From Paramecium octaurelia (lineage: Eukaryota; Ciliophora; Oligohymenophorea; Peniculida; Parameciidae), in the NCBI GenBank assembly GCA_905182995.1, contig CAJJDP010000073.1, forward strand, positions 317,990-381,989: DNA of 64,000 nucleotides. Reading direction: 5' to 3'. The notes under the pieces are model-generated. The model was given only the letters and a program-made list of their open reading frames with translations. It was not told where the DNA came from and made no database searches. Position numbers and translations under genes: made by a program. Of the stretch, positions 1 through 10,280 are shown piece after piece. Position 1 is the first letter of the stretch; each line of letters opens with the position of its first letter.

Positions 1-218
1 TATTTACTTCTTTGATTTAAGAGCAATCTGAAATGTATAAAAATATAAGTCTAAAGATTTTGATAGTTTACAATAGTAAAATATGGAATTGCAATTGTAT
101 GCAAAAAAAAATCTAGATACATTATCCTGTTAAAAGAGTTGTTTATTTTATCATAATCCGAAGATTGCAATTAAATCTATGACTTTAAGAAGCATAGATG
201 ATTATGCGTTTAATAAAG

Positions 219-1566
219 ATAACATATTATGATCAGTACAAATTGTTGTATAATTATAATAATTATTATAATAATTAGGTTATATATAATTAATTTATAA
301 AAATAATAATAATAATTATATAATTAATGTTTTGATTCGTTTCATCAGAATTCTATAGAATTTTGCTCATCAAATGATCTAAATATTGATTCAGATTTGA
401 AAATAAAAATCTTTATTAGAAATCTGCAGATTTAGTTAAATGCATTGTAATACGATCCAAATAAATTCATTTTTCAAATGAGTTAGTTGAGTAAGGCAGA
501 ACAAGCTAGGAGACAATCCATTACTCTTTCTTAGCAGATCAAATATTAATGGAGGAATCATTATCATTGTGGTAACTGTAACAATAGAGTTACAGTTAAA
601 TAGGTCGCGCACAAAGAAATTATGATGGGATACCATAAGATTCATTATTCAAAATGTTATAGAGAAATAAGTGAGCTTATCAAACTTAATTATTGTACCT
701 TTTCCAAATGAACTGATAATTAAACTACTATTTTGAAGGTAGTAAAAACTTATTAAATTTATTTTCAAACTTTATAAACCAATAATATATTGATTTAATT
801 TCTATAGCATAAATAGCTTTGAATTTATAAGAAACCAAAATGAATTCATCTTAAATGGTTGATTCCTACAAGATTCTATGCACCATAATTACTTTCAAAT
901 TATGAAGATAATGAGGAATCTTTAACTTATGCTTAAAGAATTTTAAGTAAGCTCTAATTTTTATTGTGGCTGAAACCAAATTTCAACAGCACTAAACGAA
1001 TTTAATCATATGATCACTTTGTTTAATTAAGTGAAAGAGTGAATTATTGCAAATTTCTCTATAAGTAGAAATTATAAATAGTTTTAGGGGGTTGCGGAAG
1101 GATATATAGCAGTCTGAACAAGGTTTGAGATTACAGGAATTACAGTTTTGAAGTGGATGATTAAGTTTTAGAATGATTATTGAGTTATTTTACACGATTA
1201 AATTATTATATTAGAAATTAGATACTAAATATACTAAAACTTATTCTAAAAGGAAGCGATATGATTTGGAAATGAAGAAATCGAATAAGGATTGTTCTTT
1301 TAAAGATTAAGAAATAAAATGGGTGTTTATTCGTCAGAGATATTAGTTTATTTTGTTATATGATACGATAAATGGCATTCTAAATTTTAAACATGGTTTA
1401 ATAAGTTTTATAATTTTGCATATTGATTATATATAATATTTGAAGAAAATGGGTAATCGAAGTTCTAATCATCAGAATTAAAAAATTGGACACGAAACTA
1501 GGTGTCCTAATTGTGATCGAAAGTTTGGATCGTCTACTACTTATAATGTTTTGAATTCTCATATAG
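219..1566 (+). repeat. Direct repeat, copy 1 (1348 bp)
   Basis: This stretch is repeated base for base at 1568-2915, an offset of 1349. The copies are separated by the single ambiguous base n at 1567. Copy 1 therefore carries the upstream exons and the first about 39 codons of the HECT gene (from 1449), cut off at the N. Identity includes low-complexity AT tracts that would normally diverge, so an unmerged contig overlap is the simplest explanation. A very recent tandem duplication cannot be excluded from the sequence alone. Confidence 0.97.
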
Positions 1567-1567
1567 N

Positions 1568-2915
1568 ATAACATATTATGATCAGTACAAATTGTTGTAT
1601 AATTATAATAATTATTATAATAATTAGGTTATATATAATTAATTTATAAAAATAATAATAATAATTATATAATTAATGTTTTGATTCGTTTCATCAGAAT
1701 TCTATAGAATTTTGCTCATCAAATGATCTAAATATTGATTCAGATTTGAAAATAAAAATCTTTATTAGAAATCTGCAGATTTAGTTAAATGCATTGTAAT
1801 ACGATCCAAATAAATTCATTTTTCAAATGAGTTAGTTGAGTAAGGCAGAACAAGCTAGGAGACAATCCATTACTCTTTCTTAGCAGATCAAATATTAATG
1901 GAGGAATCATTATCATTGTGGTAACTGTAACAATAGAGTTACAGTTAAATAGGTCGCGCACAAAGAAATTATGATGGGATACCATAAGATTCATTATTCA
2001 AAATGTTATAGAGAAATAAGTGAGCTTATCAAACTTAATTATTGTACCTTTTCCAAATGAACTGATAATTAAACTACTATTTTGAAGGTAGTAAAAACTT
2101 ATTAAATTTATTTTCAAACTTTATAAACCAATAATATATTGATTTAATTTCTATAGCATAAATAGCTTTGAATTTATAAGAAACCAAAATGAATTCATCT
2201 TAAATGGTTGATTCCTACAAGATTCTATGCACCATAATTACTTTCAAATTATGAAGATAATGAGGAATCTTTAACTTATGCTTAAAGAATTTTAAGTAAG
2301 CTCTAATTTTTATTGTGGCTGAAACCAAATTTCAACAGCACTAAACGAATTTAATCATATGATCACTTTGTTTAATTAAGTGAAAGAGTGAATTATTGCA
2401 AATTTCTCTATAAGTAGAAATTATAAATAGTTTTAGGGGGTTGCGGAAGGATATATAGCAGTCTGAACAAGGTTTGAGATTACAGGAATTACAGTTTTGA
2501 AGTGGATGATTAAGTTTTAGAATGATTATTGAGTTATTTTACACGATTAAATTATTATATTAGAAATTAGATACTAAATATACTAAAACTTATTCTAAAA
2601 GGAAGCGATATGATTTGGAAATGAAGAAATCGAATAAGGATTGTTCTTTTAAAGATTAAGAAATAAAATGGGTGTTTATTCGTCAGAGATATTAGTTTAT
2701 TTTGTTATATGATACGATAAATGGCATTCTAAATTTTAAACATGGTTTAATAAGTTTTATAATTTTGCATATTGATTATATATAATATTTGAAGAAAATG
2801 GGTAATCGAAGTTCTAATCATCAGAATTAAAAAATTGGACACGAAACTAGGTGTCCTAATTGTGATCGAAAGTTTGGATCGTCTACTACTTATAATGTTT
2901 TGAATTCTCATATAG
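1568..2915 (+). repeat. Direct repeat, copy 2 (1348 bp)
   Basis: Second copy of 219-1566. It runs uninterrupted into the HECT ubiquitin-ligase gene, so this is the copy attached to a complete gene. Copy 1 ends abruptly at the N. Only this copy should be used for gene models. Confidence 0.97.
1677..2797 (+). CDS. Unresolved upstream coding exons (possible 5' part of HECT gene)
   Basis: Three open stretches look coding with TAA/TAG as Gln: about 1677-2062, 2193-2472 and 2543-2797. The first has a short Cys/His cluster (HYHCGNCNNRV, then SKCYRE further on) that could bind zinc. In-frame TGAs lie between the stretches. Two can be removed by very short GT-AG introns (18 nt near 2464 and 20 nt near 2513), the second of which puts the last stretch in frame with the HECT start at 2798. 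The interval 2063-2192 holds three in-frame TGAs and I found no normal-sized intron there. It may be the 5' part of the HECT gene, a separate gene, or partly decayed. No convincing start codon was found. The same sequence is duplicated at 328-1448. Confidence 0.4.
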
Positions 2916-4273
2916 ATCAATGTCTCTAACATGCACAAGTTTAAAACCAAATGGGATTTCAGATGCCTCAACCACATGTCTAATTAGGAGACAACTATAT
3001 TTGGATAAAATAGAATAATAAATGGAAGAGAGTTTAATCACAAGTCAATGGTGGATAGATTTAGGTATACAGAAATATTTAAAAATAGAATCTAAAACCA
3101 ACTGATGTCTAACAAAGATCCTTTGCTGAAAAATAGGTTTGGTTTAATATGCAACTAGAGAAATTTAGGATACCTTGGCAATTGGGATCAGATAAACTGA
3201 ATGTAAATCACAATGACTTACTCTCTTCTTCATTGAATTCAGCCAGAGGAATTGATTTTTATAAAGAAGTCAAAGTAGTATTTTAGAATGATAAAGTTCA
3301 AGATGCAGGTGGTTTATTAAGAGAATGGTTGACTCTAATTTTTAAGGAAATGTGTAAAGAAATATTTGTATTAACTGAAACTAATGATGTTTCCTATAAA
3401 ATAGCTAAACAGAGTCTATACTTTGATTTAGTAGGCTTGGCAATAGCTAAGGCCTTATTTGAAAGGATGACTATTTGTGTTGAATTAGACAGACCTTTAA
3501 TTAAGAAACTACTTGGACTTGAAGTCACCCTCCCCGATATCGAATTCTATGATAAAGGTCTCTATCTAAGTTGGAAATTTCTCATGGACAATTAGTTTGA
3601 TGAGAATCAATTGCAATAATACTTTATCATATGCAAAGATGATGAAATTATAGAACTAAAATAAGATGGAGCCAATATACTAGTTAACAATCAGAACAAA
3701 TAGGAATTTGTTGATTTATGGTAATAATCTAAATAATAACTAGCATCTAATTTTACACTGATAAACTAATCTCAACTTAGTTACATCAAATTTAAACTAA
3801 CTTATACAAATATATTCCAAAAGATTATCTGAACATATTTACTGCTGAAGAATTTGAAATGCTTCTCTATGGAGTTTCTCTGATCGATTTAGATGAGTGG
3901 AAATAACATTCCATTTATAAACAACCATATGCTGAAAACAATTAATAAATTATATGGTTTTGGAAAGTCTTGGCTGAATTCGATCAAGATTAATTAAAGA
4001 AATTCCTGCATTATTGTACTGGATCATATAGAATACCAGTCAAGTATTAATTTAATAATATGAAGTGGATTCAGCAAATTAGAATCTAATAGAGGAATGT
4101 ATTCCAAATTTTAGATTGTTCCAATCGAATATAAAAATACTAATTCATTTCCAATTGCCCATACATGTTTTAACAGACTTGAATTGCCAAAGTATCCTAC
4201 TGAAGAGATGATGAGAAAATATTTGAGATCTATTGTCTTAAATGATCTAGAAGGAGTTTTTGGAATGGAATGA
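2798..4273 (+). CDS. HECT-domain E3 ubiquitin ligase
   Basis: Transfers ubiquitin from an E2 to substrates through a thioester on its own Cys. Removing introns at 3721-3743 (23 nt) and 4044-4065 (22 nt) gives 476 residues. The C-terminal half is a clear HECT domain: DAGGLLREW, TAEEFEMLLYG, GSYRIPV, and the catalytic loop PIAHTCFNRLELP with the active Cys near residue 442, 34 residues before the TGA. The N-terminus starts MGNRSS and carries a CPNC...HIDQC C2HC-type finger. MG followed by small residues could be N-myristoylated. The protein is short for a HECT ligase. An open frame continues upstream without TGA, so the true start may be earlier. The 5' end lies in the repeated block. Confidence 0.9.
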
Positions 4274-5344
4274 ATAAATTAACATTAACTGTATTTTTAG
4301 TTAACAAAAGATTTCATTCTGCTTTTTTTCACGATAATTTAAGGTAGTCTTTATAATATTCTAATCATTTAACATGATTAGATAAGCTCAACACTATCTT
4401 AAAATATTTTGATAAATTATAAATTCATCAATTTCAATATATTTTTATTTATATATAATAATTGATTTGCAGAATGCTTGAGTCAACGTTTCAAGTTTTA
4501 TTCTGAATGCACATCTAACTTTCACGGGTAGTCTTAAATACTATTCATAAAAATAAGATTAATAAATTGAGAAATTGGATATTAGATGAAAAATGTAAAA
4601 ATAGTAATCATATAATCGAGCAAAATTCCTTCTAAGGTTTGTAGTTGATGATTAGAAATCTGGATTTTTCAGATTTCAAATATGATAAATGTGATCATTT
4701 ATATTAGAGGTCTCAATTAAATAGTGAGAATAAATAAATTACTCTTAAAAGACTTAAGTAAATGAAAGATTTAAAGCATTTTCATGAGATAAATAATAGA
4801 TGGATAATAATTATATTGCGTAAAGGAAATAATTTATTTGATTTATAAAATAATATATTTATATAAGAAGAATATTTATATAAAAGTTATTCATACTATC
4901 TTTTTGGTTACTTTTAGAAAGTTTCAAAATTATATAGCAAGAATGATTATATTATCATATTCACTATTTTACAAATACTAATTATTGAACTTAAATTAAA
5001 TATTTAGAGGAGTGAAATTCAAGTTTAATCTATTGAGTAATATAATCAATTTAACAAAAATTTAACTTTGGTTATTTCAAAATATTGTTTGAAATAACTT
5101 AAATAAATAGAAGAAAATCAAAATTTAGTCGATGTCCTTTCTGATTTAAAATTTCTATGTGGAGGGTTAGCTTTTTAATTCCTCCTCAGAATTTTACTTT
5201 TAGTTTATTGCTATTTTTTAATATTTCAGTAAAATTTAGTTATGAATACAAAGTTTTGTTATTGACTATTAGAATAAGACGTTTAATATTCAAATTCTTT
5301 GATAATGCTTTGTATGATACTTCTAATTACCGAATTATTTATTG
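4274..5344. other. Intergenic, no gene seen
   Basis: AT-rich sequence with scattered TGA in all frames. A 62-codon open frame at 5157-5345 has no recognisable features and abuts the helix-turn-helix gene. I treat it as chance. Nothing else is supported. Confidence 0.5.
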
Positions 5345-6057
5345 ATGAAAATTAAAAAATAGAAAGCTTCAAGAACAAAATATAAAAGTATATCCTCGTC
5401 TGAGAGAGCTTTGATAATACATTATATTGAGTAATACAAGTACTCTACTTCACATGTAAGACTATTTCTGATTATATCAAGGTTTCTATGATCACAGGGC
5501 ACAATGCTTCTACAATAAAGGCCATTTATTCAGTTTATAAAAAACAAGGTAGGATAAATAAGAAAGCGAAAAGGGACAAGATTTTGAATTTAACCTTTCG
5601 GTTTATTTTGTTTGTAGCCGATGATATGTATATTTTATATGTATGCAGCCAAGGAAGCTTGACCAAATTAAATGTGGATTCACTTGAATCTTAACATCTA
5701 TTAGTTGAGGAAGGACAAGTCAATATATAAACTAGTCAGGAATAAGCAATAAAAAAAATTTTACAAATTAACAAGCCCAAAATAATTGACCTTTTAGATA
5801 ATTCTATGGCCATAGATACTTTTGAAAAAGAATTCAAGCTCATATAACAGCACGAATTTCCCAGCCGGTAGTTTTCTTCCTTGAAATTTTAACCAGATTC
5901 TTATAAGTGGGAATATGGCAATTTTGTAATGAGGAACAATTTCAATTAGTTTTTAGGCCTGTTTTCTAAGAAATAAGAGGATAAGTAAGAAGAAGAGGAA
6001 AGTAAGTCAATCATAGTGAGAAAATTATAAGAATAATATCGATTAATGAAGATGTGA
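5345..6057 (+). CDS. Helix-turn-helix-like protein (unknown function)
   Basis: 228 residues after removing one 26-nt intron (5456-5481). Residues about 1-75 are basic and read as a homeodomain-like/transposase-type helix-turn-helix: SSSERALIIHYIEQY, then HVSMITGHNASTIKAIYSVY (the recognition-helix region) followed by KKQGRINKKAKRDK. This layout (GHN.STIKAIY..Y...GRI.KK) resembles DNA-binding modules of Tc1/IS630-type transposases and of host proteins derived from them, but no DDE catalytic domain follows. The C-terminal two thirds are acidic/mixed with FEKEF and ESKSIIVRKL segments and no known domain. Likely a DNA-binding protein. The link to a transposase is inference. Confidence 0.7.
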
Positions 6058-6479
6058 AGTTCTTATTCATTAATTTATAAAAAATTAACAAATCATTTAA
6101 TTTCTAATTCTTATAATACATAGATAAAGAATACGATTAATTAATTCACAAATAATTTTCGAAATATTTATTATAATGAGATTATATAATTACTTTTTAG
6201 TGTTTCTTGGTTCGTGAGTGAAATTAAAAAATAGTGTTATAAATTTAACTTAAAATAATATTTATATCTCTCAATAATAATATAATCTACTTTTCAATAT
6301 AGTATATATAATTATTATTGGATGTTTCGTCTATAAATATCATTAATGATATCTTAATTGGATTGATAGATTTCTTAGTAATCATAATAAATAATTAATG
6401 ACAATATGAAATAAATAATATATGTAATTTATTATATTTTATTATTTTGTGTATAAAATGAAATACTTAATTTTCAGCA
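6058..6479. other. Convergent intergenic region
   Basis: Very AT-rich spacer between the 3' ends of the helix-turn-helix gene (plus) and uL11 (minus). No open reading frame or RNA gene is evident. Confidence 0.6.
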
Positions 6480-7034
6480 TCATTTTTCAACTTTAAGTTC
6501 ACCAGAATTAATTTTTCCAATTATAGCTTTAACTGGTTGTCCATCAACAGTTGCACCAAGAGATTATGCAGTACCTAATACTTATTTGACTGTTCCTGTA
6601 AAGGTCTTAGCAAGAGACTTCTCTTCGACAGCTCTGGCCACTTTGATGACTTATTCGAGCGTCAAATTTCCATTGTGTTTAACATTCTTGGTCTTCTTTC
6701 TGTCTCTTTCATAACCCTTAATAAATTAATTTGTGAATATTTTATACTCCAATTTCTTTGATTAGTAATGCACTTGAAGTAGGGATGACAGTAACATCAG
6801 CATTTCTGTTTTGGCATCTCAAGTTGACCATAACTCTGATACCCTTCCATTTTCCACTTTCTGCAATAATTTTATCACCAACTTATTTAGGATTCTGTTT
6901 TTATATTATGCAATTATAATTACAAGACCGAGAGGTCCCAACTTTGGAGCAAGAGTTGAAGCAGGTCCACCTTCTCCTCCGAAGACTTTGATATTGATTA
7001 ATCTGACTTCATTTGGATCGACTTTGGGAGGCAT
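6480..7034 (-). CDS. RPL12: 60S ribosomal protein L12 (uL11)
   Basis: Component of the large-subunit stalk base that contacts the GTPase centre. Removing introns at 6717-6747 (31 nt) and 6895-6923 (29 nt) gives 164 residues, against about 165 for eukaryotic L12. It begins [20 protein letters not shown] and continues [16 protein letters not shown], the hallmark uL11 glycine/proline-rich N-terminal helix-loop. Later comes [17 protein letters not shown], matching the rRNA-binding C-terminal domain. The protein ends GELKVEK. All conserved elements are present, so this is a functional gene. Confidence 0.97.
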
Positions 7035-7177
7035 TAAAAAAGATTTTAATTTTTTTAATGTTTTAGAACTCAAAGTTATATAGAAATGAATTCAATGATT
7101 GAAATAAATTGATTGTCAATTTGAGATGTTAGTTAATTAAATAATAATCCTGGAGGGTTAATGATTATACTCATTTT

Positions 7178-8470
7178 TCATTAAAAAACAGCTAGTCTGC
7201 TTTATCTGGTTCGAGTAATGATCATTGAGCGAACTGAATTACGGTCACTTTATACAATGGATTGACCTTGGTGACTGAGAATGAAAGTGTTTGATGTTTG
7301 ATTTCTTGATTTAAAAGCTCTGGGTACATATTCTATATCATTCAAAGTTTCCCTGCACATTGGACAAGTCAATTATTTTTAAATCCATTATTTCAAACAG
7401 TTATCATGCATGACATGTTTGCAAGGAGTTTGTCTACACAATCTGTTATCTAATGGATCTAAACAAATTACACAATCTAAATCTTTGACAGGATTGACTA
7501 TAGGCATTAATTAGATTACAACATTATCTGACTATTCCTCTTGATTTTCTTTAGCTTAACTCTATGATAAATATTAACATCTCCTTCTAACTATATAAAT
7601 TATAATCAACAATATGATGAATGAGATTACACTCAGAATGGCTACCAAAATAAAGTCCTAGAACTTTTATTCATTATCAAGTAGTTGATATTTGAGAACA
7701 ACATCTTGTTTCTGAGAACCCATGTTTTTTAATACTAACACAAATGAGTAGTAACTGGCTTGAATGTGGTACTTTTCAAATTTACTAGCGTAATCAATCT
7801 CCGATGGAGTCGATGTCAACTACCCCTCATATATCAGTTTGTTGTCAACCAAGTTCGTTGCAGGATATTGAAAGGGTTAAAGTAAATAGATGTGTGAATC
7901 CACAGATGAGGATGACTCGATTTAGAGATTTCTTGTCTAACTCAAAATTTTATAAACTATTACTCCTAATCATCTATTAATTGATCTTGCTAATAAAAGA
8001 TTGCAATAATTAATGTTTAATGAGATTTCAGGCTTTCAGAATATTGACTCCTATTATAGAGTTAAACAACTTCAAATTGGCATCTATCTCTAAATTTATA
8101 TCAGCATTATATACCCTGCAGCCATGACTTAGCAGTGGCATTACAAGTTTTAACAATCTCCCTTATTTGAACAATTATTTGGACAACTTCTGAACGGGGC
8201 CTCACTGATAGTAAAATTACTATCCGGCATAACAAAAATGTCCAATTTATATTCTGATCCAATTTTGAGTTTGTAATACATGTTTAAATATTGAGTATTT
8301 TATTGTCCTATTTCGTTCATTATAACTGAGTTTTCTGCAACTTCAATTTTCATATCAATCCAGTCCTCGCTAAATATTTCAATCAGCAAATAATTCTGAC
8401 TCGCCTGAAACTCCTTAATAAAACTATTCACCAATGAAATCAAAAAGAAAAAGCAACATAACACTTTCAT
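7178..8470 (-). CDS. Transmembrane EGF-like/RING-H2 E3 ubiquitin ligase
   Basis: 414 residues after removing introns at 7941-7963 (23 nt) and 8090-8114 (25 nt). Order of parts: a hydrophobic signal peptide (MKVLCCFFFLISLVNS); a lumenal or extracellular region with an EGF-like Cys module at about 94-123 (CPNNCSNKGDC..LQCHC.....GDRC); a single membrane span (LVAILSVISFIILLIIIYIV) followed by RRR; then a C-terminal RING-H2 with CVIC, CKHVMHDNC and CPMC. This is the general plan of PA-TM-RING-type ligases such as RNF13 and GRAIL, with an EGF-like module instead of an evident PA domain. Likely a membrane-anchored E3 facing the cytosol with its RING. Substrates are unknown. Confidence 0.87.
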
Positions 8471-8537
8471 AAGTAATTTAGAATATTAATATTACACAAT
8501 ATTAAAGTTAATTATTTAAATTATACCATAACGAATA

Positions 8538-10247
8538 TCAATTCAAAGATAAATGCAAATGAGGATCCTCAACTCCGTTTTCTATATTCTCCAGCATTTG
8601 ATTCCTCAAACATCTCAAAGCATTCCTAATATCCTTACATTTCTTAATAACTATTTAGGAGAGAATGGGAGCCAATTAATATAAAGCCCTATCTTCCTCA
8701 TCACCATACCAACTTTAGATACAAATACCATTTTCTGGTTGATGTTAGAAATTCTCAGCCATATTATCAATTATAATAGTAGTGTTTAAATCTCTACCAA
8801 CAAATGACAAATCTTTAACATGTGTTCCATCTATTAATGTAGTGTGCTATCTGTACAATCTATGAGAAATAATGTTGTTTTTATCAATCAAATCTAGTAT
8901 GAAATCTGCATAATCCTGTAAGGCTGCTGTGAATATCACTATCTCATAATATTTGCTCATCTCTAATAAGAATTGCTCAGCATATGGTCTAACTAAGAAT
9001 TAGCCATCATCAACTAACTTGATCAATGATATAACAATACTTCTTAGTAATGAACCAAAGTTTCATCCAAATCAATCACTAAAGTATAACCATTAAATTT
9101 TGGCAAGTAAGGTATTTTAAGTTCCAAATGCTTTTCTATCTCTTCTTATTCGAGAGTCTTCTCAGTTTCATTTGTATCCATAGTTTATCTCATCTTGTTG
9201 ATTTCACAAATGACTTTATCGAATTATTGTTTGATTAACATCGTCCCTTATTATAATGAAATCTAATCGATATTTTATAATAGTTTCTCAAGTCTTGCAC
9301 ACTTCAAATCACTAGAATTTTCTATGCTACAATCATAATTCAAATGATTACAATAAGATTAATAACGAATGAACAACATTCGCATGTTTCTTCAATTAAG
9401 TGATATCCTAAATGGATTTATTAGATCTTCTATTTTGCTTTATTTTACTCAGTCTATTTTATAAAATATTCTTTTAATCTTCTGTTAGATTTTGCTTAAT
9501 TAAAAACTCTAAGTAAATAACCATACCACTATGGATATAAAGTAAGAGATTCTTAATATGTTATAATTCATCCTCATAATTTTCTGTTAACGCCTAGAGC
9601 ATAATTACAAAGATTCCCATTCTTTCTAATAACATTTATTTACAAACGATTTTCTGTTGAATAATATCTTTGCAATCTCCCTAAGATTAAGGAATGGCAT
9701 TCAAAAAGTTTTAGCATAATTTAACTACTTTTCTTTGTTTAGTAACAACAGCTAGGATAGTAAAAACACACTCTTCTTAATTGACTAAATTGATTAAATA
9801 TTATTCAGTGTAATCCGAGGTGGGTGTGCATTAAGTTGAAAATTTTGATTCTTCTGTTCTTTACTTGAGAAATTTAGATTTTTATTTAATGAGATTTTTT
9901 TAATTGGATGAATCAGCAAATTTTTGATGGATTTAATTGTATATTTTTTTGAGGGATTCAGGCATTTAATAAAGTCTAGTAGGTGAAACAGATCTCTATG
10001 ATGTATTTTGATTACTAGTATCTGATCTGATCAAAGATGCTTTTGGATTTTAAATATCCTAAGAACTTTAACGTTTTGATAGCATCTCACTTATGATTGA
10101 GTTTATTTTATTAGCTGATTATTTTTTGCCAGAAGTGAATGATTTATTAGTATATTTAACTTCCTAATCGTAAGGGTTTCTATTCACTCGTTCATTTAGA
10201 GGTGTTCTTTTCGATATCATTTATCTTAAGTTTGTTTTACTATTCAT
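8538..10247 (-). CDS. FCP1/SCP-type HAD phosphatase with long N-terminal region
   Basis: 553 residues after removing introns at 9018-9040 (23 nt) and 9327-9351 (25 nt). The C-terminal about 180 residues are an FCP1-homology (NLI-interacting factor) phosphatase domain: GYTLVIDLDETLVHYQE supplies the DxDx(T/V) catalytic Asp pair. It is followed by FLVRPYAEQFL, YEIVIFTAALQDYA, VKDLSFVGRDLNTTIIIDN, WYGDEEDRAL. FCP1 family members dephosphorylate Ser/Thr, classically the RNA polymerase II C-terminal domain. The N-terminal about 370 residues are basic, Ser/Gln-rich, then helical (about 150-330), without a known domain. The start is the first ATG of the frame. A second in-frame ATG at 10220 is possible. 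The end lies 67 bp upstream of the RING gene start. Confidence 0.9.
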
Positions 10248-10280
10248 CAGTTAAATTAATTATATATATAAAAAGTTTGT

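Noticed and set aside
700..1180. Reading TGA as Trp in the upstream exons
   Set aside because: It gave plausible residues, but short introns remove some of the TGAs, and all other genes in the window use TGA as stop.
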